The position numbers were made by a program, and so were the translations under genes. Below are positions 18,188 through 27,194 of a stretch of 64,000 nt of DNA, one piece after another; position 1 is the stretch's first letter, and each line of letters starts with the position of its first letter. This stretch comes from Egerieousia sp036659275. GTDB taxonomy: Bacteria > Bacteroidota > Bacteroidia > Bacteroidales > UBA932. Where the stretch lies: NCBI GenBank assembly GCA_036659275.1, contig JAVXCW010000003.1, positions 1-64,000 of the forward strand, in the 5' to 3' direction. A model generated the notes under the pieces. The model saw only the letters and a program-made list of their open reading frames with translations. It did no database searches and had not been told where the DNA came from.

Positions 18188-20992
18188 ATGGTAAGAAAAT
18201 ACTTATGGTCTGTAGGATTTATATTTTTGATACTTCTGGCGTTTAAGACTAGTTTATTGGCTCAACCTTCTCCTAATGAAAATCCGCAAGTTGGTACACA
18301 AGCTAAAGGTAATTATTTTAAAGTGGTTGTATTAGATAGTTTAACTAAAGAGCCTATTGAATTTGCAACAATATCTGCAAAGTATATAGGTGAAACACAG
18401 GCGAAAAAATATGCTCTTACCGATATTAAAGGAGTAGCTATTCTTCAAGGGGTACGTCCGGGCAGAGCAACAATTTCATTTGAATATATGGGGTATAAAG
18501 TAAAGTCATTTACTTATGATATTGTAAGAGGGGCAAATGAGTTTGGTCAATTACTTGTTCAAGAGAGTGCAAATTTGCTTAATGCAGTTGTTGTTACCGA
18601 TATTGCAAATCCTATGACTGTAAAAAAGGATACTATAGAGTATAATGCTTCTTCTTATAAAATTAATGATACAGATATGTTGGAGGAGTTGCTTAAAAAA
18701 CTTCCCGGTGTAGAGATTGATTCAGATGGCAAAATTACAGCCAACGGAAAGCAAATTAATAAGATTATGATTGATGGAAAAACTTTCTTTTTGGATGATC
18801 CGCAATTGGCTACAAAAAATCTGCCTGCAAAAATAATAAATAAAGTGCGGGTGGTTGAACGCAAATCGGATCAGTCACAATTTACCGGTATTGATGATGG
18901 GCAAGAGGAGACTGTTATAGATCTTAATATAAGACCGGGTATGATGAATGGATGGTTTGGTAATGTTATGGCAGGGTACGGTACAGAGGATAGATTCCAA
19001 GCTGCAGCTATGATTGGGCGTTTTACAGATAAATCATCGGTGAGTATAATTGGAAATGGAAATAATACAAATAATAGAGGGTTTAGTGATATGGCAGGAT
19101 CAATGAGGAGTGGAATGGGCGGTGGCCGGGGTATGTTTGGTTTTTCCGGTAACGGTATTACAACTTCGTGGATGGGAGGAGTTAATGCTAATACAGAGGT
19201 GCTCGGCGGAAAAATGAAACTATCGGGACACTATATGTACACCGGTAGCGAAAAGGATGTGGAAGAGAAAAAGACTAAACAAACTATGCTCACAGAGGTT
19301 GATAATATGTTTAATAGCGAGGAAGGAAACGATAATACCAAAACTAATGGACATAGAATAGGAGGTGAAATAGATTATAAAATATCTGATAATACCTCTA
19401 TATTGTTTAGGCCTAGGGTAAATATAGGAAGTGGCAGTTTTGATTCTTACAATAAGTTTTCTACATTGCGTAATGCAGATTCAACAAATCGTGGTTATAA
19501 TAATTCTTGGGGAGATAATGATTCACAGAGTATTAATGGAGAATTATTATTAAGACAGAGGCTTGGTAAGCCAGGTAGAACAATGTCTGTAAGGTTTGAG
19601 TATGGCTATTCAAATAACGAGATAGTTGGTTTTAATGATAGTGAAACGTATTATTTTGATAATGATTCTCTTTCTGTTATAAATCAAAAATACAATCAAA
19701 GAGAGAAGAGTAATAGTATAGGCGGACGGTTTTCATACACGGAGCCTTTGGGAAAGAATTTTTTTATTGAGGCGGCCTATAGGTTTAATTATAAACAGAC
19801 TAACTCAGATAAGGAGACATGGGATGCAGATGTGCAAGGTGATTATAATAAGTTAGATTCGGCTTATACAAGCCATTATGAAAATACTTTTATAACACAA
19901 CAGGCCGAACTTAATTTTATGAAACAAGAGGAGAAGTATAATCTTACAATTGGTGTTGGATTGCAGCCATCTACTACAAAAAGTTTAGGACGAATTAAAG
20001 ATACTACTTACAGCGTTTTAAATTTTGCTCCTAGTGCAAGATTTGATTATAGATTTACCGATAGTAAGTTTTTAAGAATTCATTATAGAGGAAGAACATC
20101 TCAACCATCTATAAGCCAATTGCTTCCAGTGCCAGATAATTCAAATCCATTACAAATAACTATTGGTAACGATAAACTAAACCCAGAATTTTCTCATAAT
20201 TTTTCGGCTGAATATAGGGCAAATAATAAAGGAACATTTAGTTGGTTTAGTGCAAGTATAAACGCATCATATACATCAGATAAAATTGTAGGTAAAAAAT
20301 ACTATACTCCCGATGGTGTGCAAGTGAGTACTTACGAAAATACAGATAAGCCAATATATTCAACAAGTGGAATGGTAATGTATAATTCTAAAATTGCAAA
20401 ATCTAATTTCTCAATAACTTCGTTTACCTCTATAAGATATGGTAATGGAGTAAGTTATGTTAGGGATGGGAAAGATTTTGCAGAGAATATTACAAAGAAC
20501 TTTTCGGCAACAGAAAATTTGCGATTTACATACCGTAATAATTTTATAGAGGTAATTGCAGGAGGTAAAGCAGGTTATCAAAATGCTTGGTATACTGTAA
20601 GTTCAATGGATAAAGTTTCTACATGGACAAATGCTGTAACCGGCTCAGTTAATGCCACAATTCCAGGCGGATTTAATGTAACATCAGATATTGAACATAC
20701 ATTCTATTTTGGGTTTGATGCAGGATATGGTAGCCCTACAACAGTATGGAATGCAGAGCTTTCCAAAACATTATTTAAGAGTGCAGCCACAATTAAGGTT
20801 AAAATTTACGATATCTTAAAACAAGCTAGGAACACGTATAGAACAACATCAGAAAACTACATACAAGATGTTCAAAACAATACACTAGGTCAATATGTAA
20901 TGTTCTCTCTTGTTTACCGCTTTGGTAAATTTAGTGGCAATATGGGTAAAATGGGACCAAGAGGTGGCATGCGCGGTGGCTTCCGTCATTAA
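18188..20992 (+). CDS. Outer-membrane beta-barrel protein with carboxypeptidase-regulatory domain (TonB-dependent receptor-like)
   Basis: A 934-residue exported protein with a signal peptide (ending near LLAQ), a carboxypeptidase-regulatory-like domain (about residues 42-125: DSLTKEPIEFATISA), a plug-like domain (about 135-230: LLKKLPGVEIDSDGKITANG) and a large beta-barrel. The last barrel strand appears to be QYVMFSLVYRFGKF, but a Gly/Arg/Met-rich tail (GPRGGMRGG) follows, so the protein does not end on the usual aromatic residue. There is no SusD partner, so a glycan-uptake role is not indicated. It lies alone between ruvC and an S9 peptidase. The ligand is unknown. Confidence 0.85.
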   Translation: MVRKYLWSVGFIFLILLAFKTSLLAQPSPNENPQVGTQAKGNYFKVVVLDSLTKEPIEFATISAKYIGETQAKKYALTDIKGVAILQGVRPGRATISFEYMGYKVKSFTYDIVRGANEFGQLLVQESANLLNAVVVTDIANPMTVKKDTIEYNASSYKINDTDMLEELLKKLPGVEIDSDGKITANGKQINKIMIDGKTFFLDDPQLATKNLPAKIINKVRVVERKSDQSQFTGIDDGQEETVIDLNIRPGMMNGWFGNVMAGYGTEDRFQAAAMIGRFTDKSSVSIIGNGNNTNNRGFSDMAGSMRSGMGGGRGMFGFSGNGITTSWMGGVNANTEVLGGKMKLSGHYMYTGSEKDVEEKKTKQTMLTEVDNMFNSEEGNDNTKTNGHRIGGEIDYKISDNTSILFRPRVNIGSGSFDSYNKFSTLRNADSTNRGYNNSWGDNDSQSINGELLLRQRLGKPGRTMSVRFEYGYSNNEIVGFNDSETYYFDNDSLSVINQKYNQREKSNSIGGRFSYTEPLGKNFFIEAAYRFNYKQTNSDKETWDADVQGDYNKLDSAYTSHYENTFITQQAELNFMKQEEKYNLTIGVGLQPSTTKSLGRIKDTTYSVLNFAPSARFDYRFTDSKFLRIHYRGRTSQPSISQLLPVPDNSNPLQITIGNDKLNPEFSHNFSAEYRANNKGTFSWFSASINASYTSDKIVGKKYYTPDGVQVSTYENTDKPIYSTSGMVMYNSKIAKSNFSITSFTSIRYGNGVSYVRDGKDFAENITKNFSATENLRFTYRNNFIEVIAGGKAGYQNAWYTVSSMDKVSTWTNAVTGSVNATIPGGFNVTSDIEHTFYFGFDAGYGSPTTVWNAELSKTLFKSAATIKVKIYDILKQARNTYRTTSENYIQDVQNNTLGQYVMFSLVYRFGKFSGNMGKMGPRGGMRGGFRH

Positions 20993-21002
20993 TAATACTT
21001 AC

Positions 21003-21032
21003 TTGGCTTTTATAAAAAAAATTGTAAATTTG
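21003..21032 (+). promoter_or_regulatory. Bacteroidota-type promoter of the S9 peptidase gene
   Basis: TTG at 21003-21005 and TAAATTTG at 21025-21032 are 19 bases apart, about 20 bases upstream of the ATG. Confidence 0.7.
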
Positions 21033-21052
21033 CGTATCTAAATAAAAACTAT

Positions 21053-23062
21053 ATGAAACGCTTATTTATCTCTATAATTTTACTTTTTAATATTTTTGTT
21101 GCAGCTAATGCGCAAGATTTTTATGAACAGTATAAGGCAATGGATTCATTGTCGCAAATCTCTAAACTAGTCTTAAATAGTGTTAATAAGGCAAAATGGT
21201 GTGATAGTACTTTATATTACCAAATAAATGGTGAAACCGGTATAAAGTATTACAGTTTAAATGCTTGTACAAAAGAATGCAAAGAGCAAAAAGAGCCATA
21301 TGCGCCACAGAGTAAAAAAGAGCAAAAGGAGAAACAAGAAAATTTGCTGTCTCCTAATGGTAAATATGAGGCATATATAGAAGACTCAAATGTTTGGATA
21401 AAAGAAATTACTACCAATATAAAAACCAAATTAAGTTGCGATGGAACTAACAATAGTTTTTATGAGGAAATACATTGGTCGCCCGATTCAAAAAAAATTG
21501 CAGCAATAAAAAAGCAAGATTCTCCAATGAGGCGTATCCCACTTATTGAATCTTCTCCCAAAAATCAAAAGCAACCTATTTTGCAATGGAGAGATTATTA
21601 TAAGCCGGGGGATCTTATTCCAATTTACAGGCCTGCTTTATTTAATATAGAGACTAAAAAACAGGTAGAAATAGATTCAAAACCATTTGAAAATCAATTT
21701 TATTTATCATTTGAGCGATGGAAAAACAACTCAGAGGCTTTTACTTTTGTGTTTAACCAAAGAGGACACCAAGTATATCAGATAGTAGATGTTTGTGCAG
21801 CAAGCGGAAAAACAAATATTGTGGTTGACGAAAGAGCTAAAACTTTTATTCACTATTACAGAACGTATCTTAAATACATAGACAATGATAGTTCGCTTAT
21901 TTGGGCATCGGAAAGGAGTGGTTGGAATCACCTTTATTTGATTGATGCTAAAACAGGAGATGTTAAAAAACAAATTACAGCAGGAGAATGGGTTGTAAGA
22001 GATGTAATTGATGTAAATGAAAAAGAGGGGTATATATTACTATCGGGGAGCGGAAAAAATAAGGGAGAGGATCCATATAATTTGCATTATTATAAGGTAT
22101 ATTATAAAGCAAATTCTAGTGTGATAGAAGAATTAACGCCCGAAAAAGAAAATCATATTGTGTTGTTTAACAATAATAATACATATTTTTTAGATACATA
22201 TTCTGCTCCCGATAAAGCTCCTATAAGCGTAATAAAGAAAACTTCTGATGGAAGCCAGGTTCATAATTTTGGACAGGCAGATATCTCAAAACTTGTTGCT
22301 ACCGGGTGGAAAGAGCCCATAGTATTTAGTGCAAAAGGGCGTGATGGAAAAACCGATATTTGGGGAAATATATATCTTCCTGCAAACTATAATCCGCAGA
22401 TGAAGTATCCTGTTGTAGAGTATATTTATGCAGGACCTCACGATTCTTTTGTGGAGAAAAACTTTAGAGCTTATGATAGATTTTCAAAGCTTGCAAACCT
22501 AGGATTTATAATAGTTTCAATAGATGGTATGGGTACAGCAAATCGCTCAAAAGCTTTTCATGATGTTTGTTGGCGGAATTTAAAAGATGCCGGTTATCCC
22601 GATAGAATATTATGGATAAAGGCAGCTGCTAAAAAATATAAATTTATGGATATTACCAACGGAGTAGGGGTATATGGGTACTCTGCCGGCGGACAAAATA
22701 CAATGAGTGCGTTATTGTTTTTTGGAGATTTCTATAAAGTTGGTGTTGCACTCTGTGGTTGCCATGATAATAGAATGGACAAAATTTGGTGGAATGAGCA
22801 ATGGATGGGCTATCCGCTAGGGGAGTGGTATTCAGAATCTTCAAATGTAGATAACGCCTACCGCCTTAACGGAAAGTTATTACTTATTAACGGAGAATTA
22901 GACGATAATGTAGACCCAACCTCTACTCTACAAGTAGTTGGAGCCTTAGTAAAAGCAAACAAACACTTTGAGCAATTATATCTTCCGGGATATACTCACA
23001 ATCTTGGTGATAACTATGTAACAGGACGTATTTTTGAATTCTTTTGGAGGAATATGAAGTAA
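21053..23062 (+). CDS. Exported S9 family peptidase, dipeptidyl-peptidase IV-like
   Basis: The 669-residue protein has a signal peptide (ending near AANAQ), an N-terminal beta-propeller region (HWSPDSKKIAAI, SERSGWNHLYLID) and a C-terminal alpha/beta-hydrolase domain. The catalytic triad is visible: Ser544 in GYSAGG, Asp617 or Asp618 in ELDDNVDP and His649 in GYTHNLG. Such enzymes remove dipeptides from peptide N-termini in the periplasm; asaccharolytic Bacteroidales use them in peptide feeding. It has its own promoter and ends 20 bases from the convergent rluD. Confidence 0.9.
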   Translation: MKRLFISIILLFNIFVAANAQDFYEQYKAMDSLSQISKLVLNSVNKAKWCDSTLYYQINGETGIKYYSLNACTKECKEQKEPYAPQSKKEQKEKQENLLSPNGKYEAYIEDSNVWIKEITTNIKTKLSCDGTNNSFYEEIHWSPDSKKIAAIKKQDSPMRRIPLIESSPKNQKQPILQWRDYYKPGDLIPIYRPALFNIETKKQVEIDSKPFENQFYLSFERWKNNSEAFTFVFNQRGHQVYQIVDVCAASGKTNIVVDERAKTFIHYYRTYLKYIDNDSSLIWASERSGWNHLYLIDAKTGDVKKQITAGEWVVRDVIDVNEKEGYILLSGSGKNKGEDPYNLHYYKVYYKANSSVIEELTPEKENHIVLFNNNNTYFLDTYSAPDKAPISVIKKTSDGSQVHNFGQADISKLVATGWKEPIVFSAKGRDGKTDIWGNIYLPANYNPQMKYPVVEYIYAGPHDSFVEKNFRAYDRFSKLANLGFIIVSIDGMGTANRSKAFHDVCWRNLKDAGYPDRILWIKAAAKKYKFMDITNGVGVYGYSAGGQNTMSALLFFGDFYKVGVALCGCHDNRMDKIWWNEQWMGYPLGEWYSESSNVDNAYRLNGKLLLINGELDDNVDPTSTLQVVGALVKANKHFEQLYLPGYTHNLGDNYVTGRIFEFFWRNMK

Positions 23063-23086
23063 TAGATTTTTGAAAAGATTTATTAC
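23059..23086. terminator. Probable bidirectional terminator between the S9 peptidase and rluD
   Basis: GTAATAGATTTTT (23059-23071) can pair with AAAGATTTATTAC (23074-23086), with two G-U pairs on the plus strand and a tight loop. It overlaps both stop codons. The pairing is AU-rich, so strength is uncertain. Confidence 0.45.
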
Positions 23087-24180
23087 TCTTCTTCTAATAC
23101 TTGGCTCATCCCATATTTTCTCCATTTTTCTATGAGAGAGGTCATATCGGGAGGAAGTGTGTTTTCTATAAAAATGTGTTTGCCTGTACGGGGGTGTTCA
23201 AAGCCCAATGTTTTGGCATGAAGTGCATGGCGTGGAAGAATTTCAAAGCAGTTGTCTATAAACTGCTTGTATTTGCTGTATATTGTCCCTTTTAAAATTC
23301 TGTCTCCGCCGTAGCGTTCATCGTTAAATAGTGGATGACCTATGTAGTTCATGTGTACCCTTATTTGGTGTGTACGCCCTGTTTCTAGTTTACACTCAAC
23401 CATTGTTACATAGCCAAATCTTTCTAGTACTTTATAATGTGTAACGGCATATTTCCCTGTTTCTCCATTTGGAAACACTTTAAAACGCATTCTATCACCC
23501 GGATCTCTGCCTATGTTTCCTATAATTGTTCCAGAGTCATCTTTTACGTTACCCCATACAATCGCAATATATTTGCGTTCTATTGTGTGGAGGAAAAATT
23601 GCTTTGCTAAGTTTAGTTGTGCTTCGTCGTTTTTGGCAATTACTAATAGGCCCGATGTGTTCTTGTCTATTCTATGTACAAGTATTCCCATCCGCTCGTC
23701 TTTGCCATCGGCTCCTTGTCTCATCCCAAGATAAAACGCTAGAGCATTTATAAGTGTGCCATGGAAATGGCCGTGTCCCGGATGTACCACAAGCCCCGCA
23801 GGCTTATTTATTATAAGAACATCTTCATCTTCGTATGCAATGTCTAGTGGAATATTCTCGGGCAGTATCTCCATACCACGCCGTTCGTATGGCATTACTA
23901 TGGTAATTAAATCTCCCGGTTTTACCTTGTAGTTAGCTTTGGCTACCTTGTTGTTAACCATTACATAACCGGCATCAATTGCAAGCTGAACTCTGTGCCT
24001 AGAGGTCTTTTCCATGTGGTTGGTAATATACTTATCAACTCTCAACATGCTTTGCCCTTTATCAACAGGAAATCTAAAATGTTCAAACATTTCGCTTTCT
24101 GTTAATATGTCGTCATTTTCTAGGAGTTCTTCCTCTTCATCTATTGGTTCGTTCTTGTAAAAATCCTCGCTATCTGCCAT
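23083..24180 (-). CDS. rluD: RluD-type 23S rRNA pseudouridine synthase
   Basis: A 365-residue RluA-family enzyme. It has an acidic N-terminal extension of about 40 residues, an S4 RNA-binding domain (about 45-100: VDKYITNHMEKTSRHRVQLA), and the catalytic domain with Asp172 in HRIDKNTSGLLV. RluD modifies helix 69 of 23S rRNA; the exact site specificity is inferred. It is the third gene of the mqnE, PASTA, rluD unit on the minus strand, a pairing with the PASTA gene that is common in Bacteroidales. Confidence 0.92.
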   Translation of the reverse strand: MADSEDFYKNEPIDEEEELLENDDILTESEMFEHFRFPVDKGQSMLRVDKYITNHMEKTSRHRVQLAIDAGYVMVNNKVAKANYKVKPGDLITIVMPYERRGMEILPENIPLDIAYEDEDVLIINKPAGLVVHPGHGHFHGTLINALAFYLGMRQGADGKDERMGILVHRIDKNTSGLLVIAKNDEAQLNLAKQFFLHTIERKYIAIVWGNVKDDSGTIIGNIGRDPGDRMRFKVFPNGETGKYAVTHYKVLERFGYVTMVECKLETGRTHQIRVHMNYIGHPLFNDERYGGDRILKGTIYSKYKQFIDNCFEILPRHALHAKTLGFEHPRTGKHIFIENTLPPDMTSLIEKWRKYGMSQVLEEE

Positions 24181-24212
24181 TTATGTTTTATGGTGTTTAT
24201 ATATAATATATA

Positions 24213-25079
24213 TTATTCTTCTTCTACTTGTGTGTTTTCTTCACTCTCTTTTTTTAAAAGATTTTTGTCTTTTGAAAGGTAAATTGTTACCGTTGTTCCC
24301 ATTGGAACAGTAACATTGTTTGAAGCGGCCGGAGCTTGTTTGTATACAAATGCTTCGAGCGAATCGCTGTAATTTTTTACTGTGTTGTCAAATATTGCTC
24401 GTCCAATATTAAGAGAATTATCGGTGAGATATTCTTTTACAAGTTGGTAAGAAATAGATTTAAGATTGGGCACATGTGTTCCTCCTTCTCCTGCATTCAC
24501 CCCTAATTTTAGGTCTATTTGACTACCGCTTGGAACAAGTTTGCCAGACGATATTTGTGCTCCGTTATATAGTTGAGAAATTACATTATTTGTTGCAATA
24601 TCTTCTACATAAATTAGTTTTCCAACTTTAAGTTGGCTTGCAGTAAGTTCAGATTGTGCTTGTCTAAGTGAATATCCTACCAACGATGGCATTTTTACTT
24701 TTTTAGGAGTTTTTGCATTTATAGTAAGGAGTATACGTCTGTTTTTCTTAACTTTTCCATCTGCTTCTGGGTTCTGTCTAAAAACAGCCCCAAGTGCCAT
24801 TCCCGGTATATATACAGAGTCGGTAACTTCTAATCTTAAATTTACTTTCTCTGCAACACTGGCAGCTTCTTCTAATGTCATGCTTGCAAATGAAGGAACA
24901 GATAATTCTTCATTATGCCTGGTAATTAATTTTAAAAGCGAAAAAAGAATAAATAGTGTTACAATAACCGCTCCAACAACTATGTATATTTGTTTTGCCA
25001 ACCAACTGCGGTACCATTTATCATTATTGCTTTTCTTTTTTGTAGAACCGTTATTTTTTGTAGAATTATTAGTGGTCAT
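24213..25079 (-). CDS. Membrane-anchored PASTA-domain protein
   Basis: A 288-residue protein with a basic Asn/Lys-rich cytoplasmic start, one membrane span (about residues 30-51) and three extracytoplasmic PASTA domains (about 60-126, 127-197, 200-275), each showing the VP-x-L/F plus G-x-V pattern. There is no kinase domain, unlike the Ser/Thr kinases of Gram-positive bacteria that carry PASTA repeats. PASTA domains can bind peptidoglycan or beta-lactams, so a cell-wall role is possible. It lies 32 bases before rluD and 35 bases after mqnE. Confidence 0.88.
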   Translation of the reverse strand: MTTNNSTKNNGSTKKKSNNDKWYRSWLAKQIYIVVGAVIVTLFILFSLLKLITRHNEELSVPSFASMTLEEAASVAEKVNLRLEVTDSVYIPGMALGAVFRQNPEADGKVKKNRRILLTINAKTPKKVKMPSLVGYSLRQAQSELTASQLKVGKLIYVEDIATNNVISQLYNGAQISSGKLVPSGSQIDLKLGVNAGEGGTHVPNLKSISYQLVKEYLTDNSLNIGRAIFDNTVKNYSDSLEAFVYKQAPAASNNVTVPMGTTVTIYLSKDKNLLKKESEENTQVEEE

Positions 25080-25114
25080 ATTATTAAAATTTTACTGTGC
25101 GAATATAATACATA

Positions 25115-26218
25115 TTATAGGATATTATAATAACTATCTCTTTCAACAGCTATAAATCCTGCATGTTCTGCTAATGAGGCCAATTCCGAGGCTAAAAGTA
25201 TGGGGCTTTTTTCTTCGGCTCCTGCCATTGAATATATTTTTGTTGAATCATTTATTGTACCGTCAATATCGTCGGCTCCAAAAAGTAGTGAGAGTTGGCA
25301 TAACTCTTTTCCAAGCATAGGCCAGTACGATTTTATATGAGGAATGTTATTTAGTGCCAATCGGCTTATTGCAAACGTTTTTAATACTTCTATTATATCT
25401 ACCTCTTTTTTTCCTTTGCCAAGTTCATTATTGCTAACGCGGTATTTAAGTGGAATAAACGCATCAAAGCCGCCTGTTATATCTTGTAAATCTCTAATCA
25501 TTAACATGTGCTCAACTCTATGCCAACGCTCTTCTATATGCCCAAAAAGCATTGTAGCATTGGTGTGTATTCCAAGTTGATGTGCTGTTTTATGGAGTTG
25601 TAGATAAACATCGGCATTTGGTTTATCGGGACATATAATTTCCCTTATTTCCTTATTAAAAATTTCTGCTCCACCGCCCGGTATTGCATCTAGTCCGGCT
25701 TCTTTAAGTTTTATTAACCCATCGTTAAAAGAGAGCCCGGCCTTTGTACACATATCTGCTATTTCAATAGCCGAATATCCTTTAATTTTTACAATAGGAG
25801 GGAGGAGTGACCGTACTAATTTTATTACATCTAAATAGTATGTAAAATCTTTATTTGGGTTTACGCTCCCTACAATATGAACTTCGGTCATTCCCGGCTT
25901 GTACTTTTCTCGGCAATATTCTTTTATTTGATTAAGGCTCATTGTCCAAGCTCCTGCTTCATCCTCGGAATTTCGCCTATATGAACAAAATTTGCACCTA
26001 TGCACACAAACATTGCTTGGCTCTAAATGAAAATTGCGATTATAATATACATTTTTGCCGTTTATTTGTTCTCTTATATTCCCCGATAGTGCAGCTAATA
26101 CACTCATATCATCCATATTATAGAGAAACATAAGTTCATCAGCATTAAGCGGAATACCGGCATCTATATTATTTTTTATTTTATTAAGCATGTATTTTAC
26201 TTTTGTTTTTTTAAGCAT
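25115..26218 (-). CDS. mqnE: Aminofutalosine synthase MqnE
   Basis: Radical SAM enzyme of the futalosine route to menaquinone. The cluster motif is CVHRCKFC (Cys71, Cys75, Cys78). Other family landmarks are EVHIVGSVNP, PGGGAEIF, HTNATMLFGHIE and LLFGADDIDGTI. The stretch RDLQDITGGFDAFIPL favours MqnE over MqnC or CofH. The longest start (26218) directly abuts the U-tract of the rpmH terminator; Met10 at 26191 would agree better with family N-termini and leave room for a leader. Other mqn genes are not in this window. Confidence 0.88.
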   Translation of the reverse strand: MLKKTKVKYMLNKIKNNIDAGIPLNADELMFLYNMDDMSVLAALSGNIREQINGKNVYYNRNFHLEPSNVCVHRCKFCSYRRNSEDEAGAWTMSLNQIKEYCREKYKPGMTEVHIVGSVNPNKDFTYYLDVIKLVRSLLPPIVKIKGYSAIEIADMCTKAGLSFNDGLIKLKEAGLDAIPGGGAEIFNKEIREIICPDKPNADVYLQLHKTAHQLGIHTNATMLFGHIEERWHRVEHMLMIRDLQDITGGFDAFIPLKYRVSNNELGKGKKEVDIIEVLKTFAISRLALNNIPHIKSYWPMLGKELCQLSLLFGADDIDGTINDSTKIYSMAGAEEKSPILLASELASLAEHAGFIAVERDSYYNIL

Positions 26219-26252
26219 AAAAAAATAGGCCGTCTATAAAATAGACAGCCTA
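26219..26252 (-). terminator. Intrinsic terminator after rpmH
   Basis: On the minus strand TAGGCTGTCTAT pairs with ATAGACGGCCTA (12 pairs, one G-U) around a three-base loop and is followed by seven Ts. The T-tract ends exactly at the longest mqnE start. Confidence 0.9.
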
Positions 26253-26277
26253 CGGTATCTGTATTTTCAGCAGATTA

Positions 26278-26430
26278 TTAGAACCTGTCCTCTGAAGATA
26301 CTGTTAATTTTTTTCTTCCTCTGCGGCGTCTTGCAGCAAGTACTCTGCGGCCGTTAGGTGTTGACATGCGCTCACGGAACCCGTGTTTATTACGGCGTTT
26401 GCGTTGTGAAGGTTGGAATGTGCGTTTCAT
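26278..26430 (-). CDS. rpmH: 50S ribosomal protein L34
   Basis: A 50-residue basic protein read directly from the minus strand: it begins MKRTFQPSQRKRRNKHGF, continues RMSTPNGRRVLAARRRRGR and ends with KKLTVSSEDRF and a TAA stop. This is the full L34 sequence pattern. It has its own promoter (26465-26496) and a strong terminator, so it is a single-gene transcript. It is not beside dnaA or rnpA, the arrangement found in many bacteria. Confidence 0.97.
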   Translation of the reverse strand: MKRTFQPSQRKRRNKHGFRERMSTPNGRRVLAARRRRGRKKLTVSSEDRF

Positions 26431-26464
26431 ATTATGACAATTTTATAATTTTCAATTGGGAGTG

Positions 26465-26496
26465 CAAAAATAAGGTTTTTAATTTAAAGTACCAAA
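26465..26496 (-). promoter_or_regulatory. Bacteroidota-type promoter of rpmH
   Basis: On the minus strand TTTG (26496-26493) and TATTTTTG (26472-26465) are separated by 20 bases. The promoter lies directly after the rsmG stop codon, in a 71-base gap. Confidence 0.72.
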
Positions 26497-26501
26497 TATT
26501 T

Positions 26502-27182
26502 TTAACGTGGAATAAAAATCACCTTCTTTTCTTTAAAAAACTCATCTTTAAACCATGTGTCTATTTCACATATTGTAATAGATTTTCTTTTTATCCCTGT
26601 TATACCAAGAGCGTTATCAATTTCGGTAGCAAGTGTGCCTCCATGTGTAATATCGCCTCCTTTAAGGTAGATAATTCCCTTGCTATATTTACCTCTAACC
26701 CAAGGGAAAAATGTGCTTAAATCAGTTACAGCTCGCGAAACGATATAATCGAAATTATCTGTAATTTCTTCTGCTCTTGCCTTTACGGCTCTAACGTTTT
26801 TAAGGCCAATTGCACCGGCTATTTCTTCTACAACTTTTATTTTTTTTCCTATAGAATCAATTAATAAAAAATCTGCTTGTGGAAACATTATTGCAAGGGG
26901 AATGCCGGGAAATCCTCCACCGGTTCCAACATCTAGTATTTTTGTACCGTTGCCAAATTTTATTATGTTAGAAAGCTCTATAAATTTTGCAATTGCCAAT
27001 GAATGTAACACATGGTGAAGATATAGTTTTTCTATATCCTTACGGCTTATAACGTTTATTTTACTATTCCAATCTTCATAGAGAGGATATAATGCTCCAA
27101 TCTGCTCTTTCTGTTTTGGAGATAGATTTGGAAATATTTTATAAATTAATTCTTCATTATACAACGAGTCGGAATTTTGCAT
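26502..27182 (-). CDS. rsmG: 16S rRNA (guanine(527)-N7)-methyltransferase RsmG
   Basis: The 226-residue protein has the SAM-binding motif LDVGTGGGFPGIPLAI and the family N-terminus with WNSKINVISRKDIEKLYLHHVLHS split across the first 60 residues. SRAVTDLSTFFPW is also typical. RsmG methylates G527 in the 530 loop of 16S rRNA. It is the last gene of queD-polA-sigma-rsmG, 12 bases after the sigma factor gene. Confidence 0.95.
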   Translation of the reverse strand: MQNSDSLYNEELIYKIFPNLSPKQKEQIGALYPLYEDWNSKINVISRKDIEKLYLHHVLHSLAIAKFIELSNIIKFGNGTKILDVGTGGGFPGIPLAIMFPQADFLLIDSIGKKIKVVEEIAGAIGLKNVRAVKARAEEITDNFDYIVSRAVTDLSTFFPWVRGKYSKGIIYLKGGDITHGGTLATEIDNALGITGIKRKSITICEIDTWFKDEFFKEKKVIFIPR

Positions 27183-27194
27183 TTTTAGTTGGTT

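Noticed and set aside
18188..23062. A polysaccharide utilisation locus around the outer-membrane barrel
   Set aside because: No SusD, glycoside hydrolase or hybrid sensor is adjacent, and the S9 peptidase has its own promoter.
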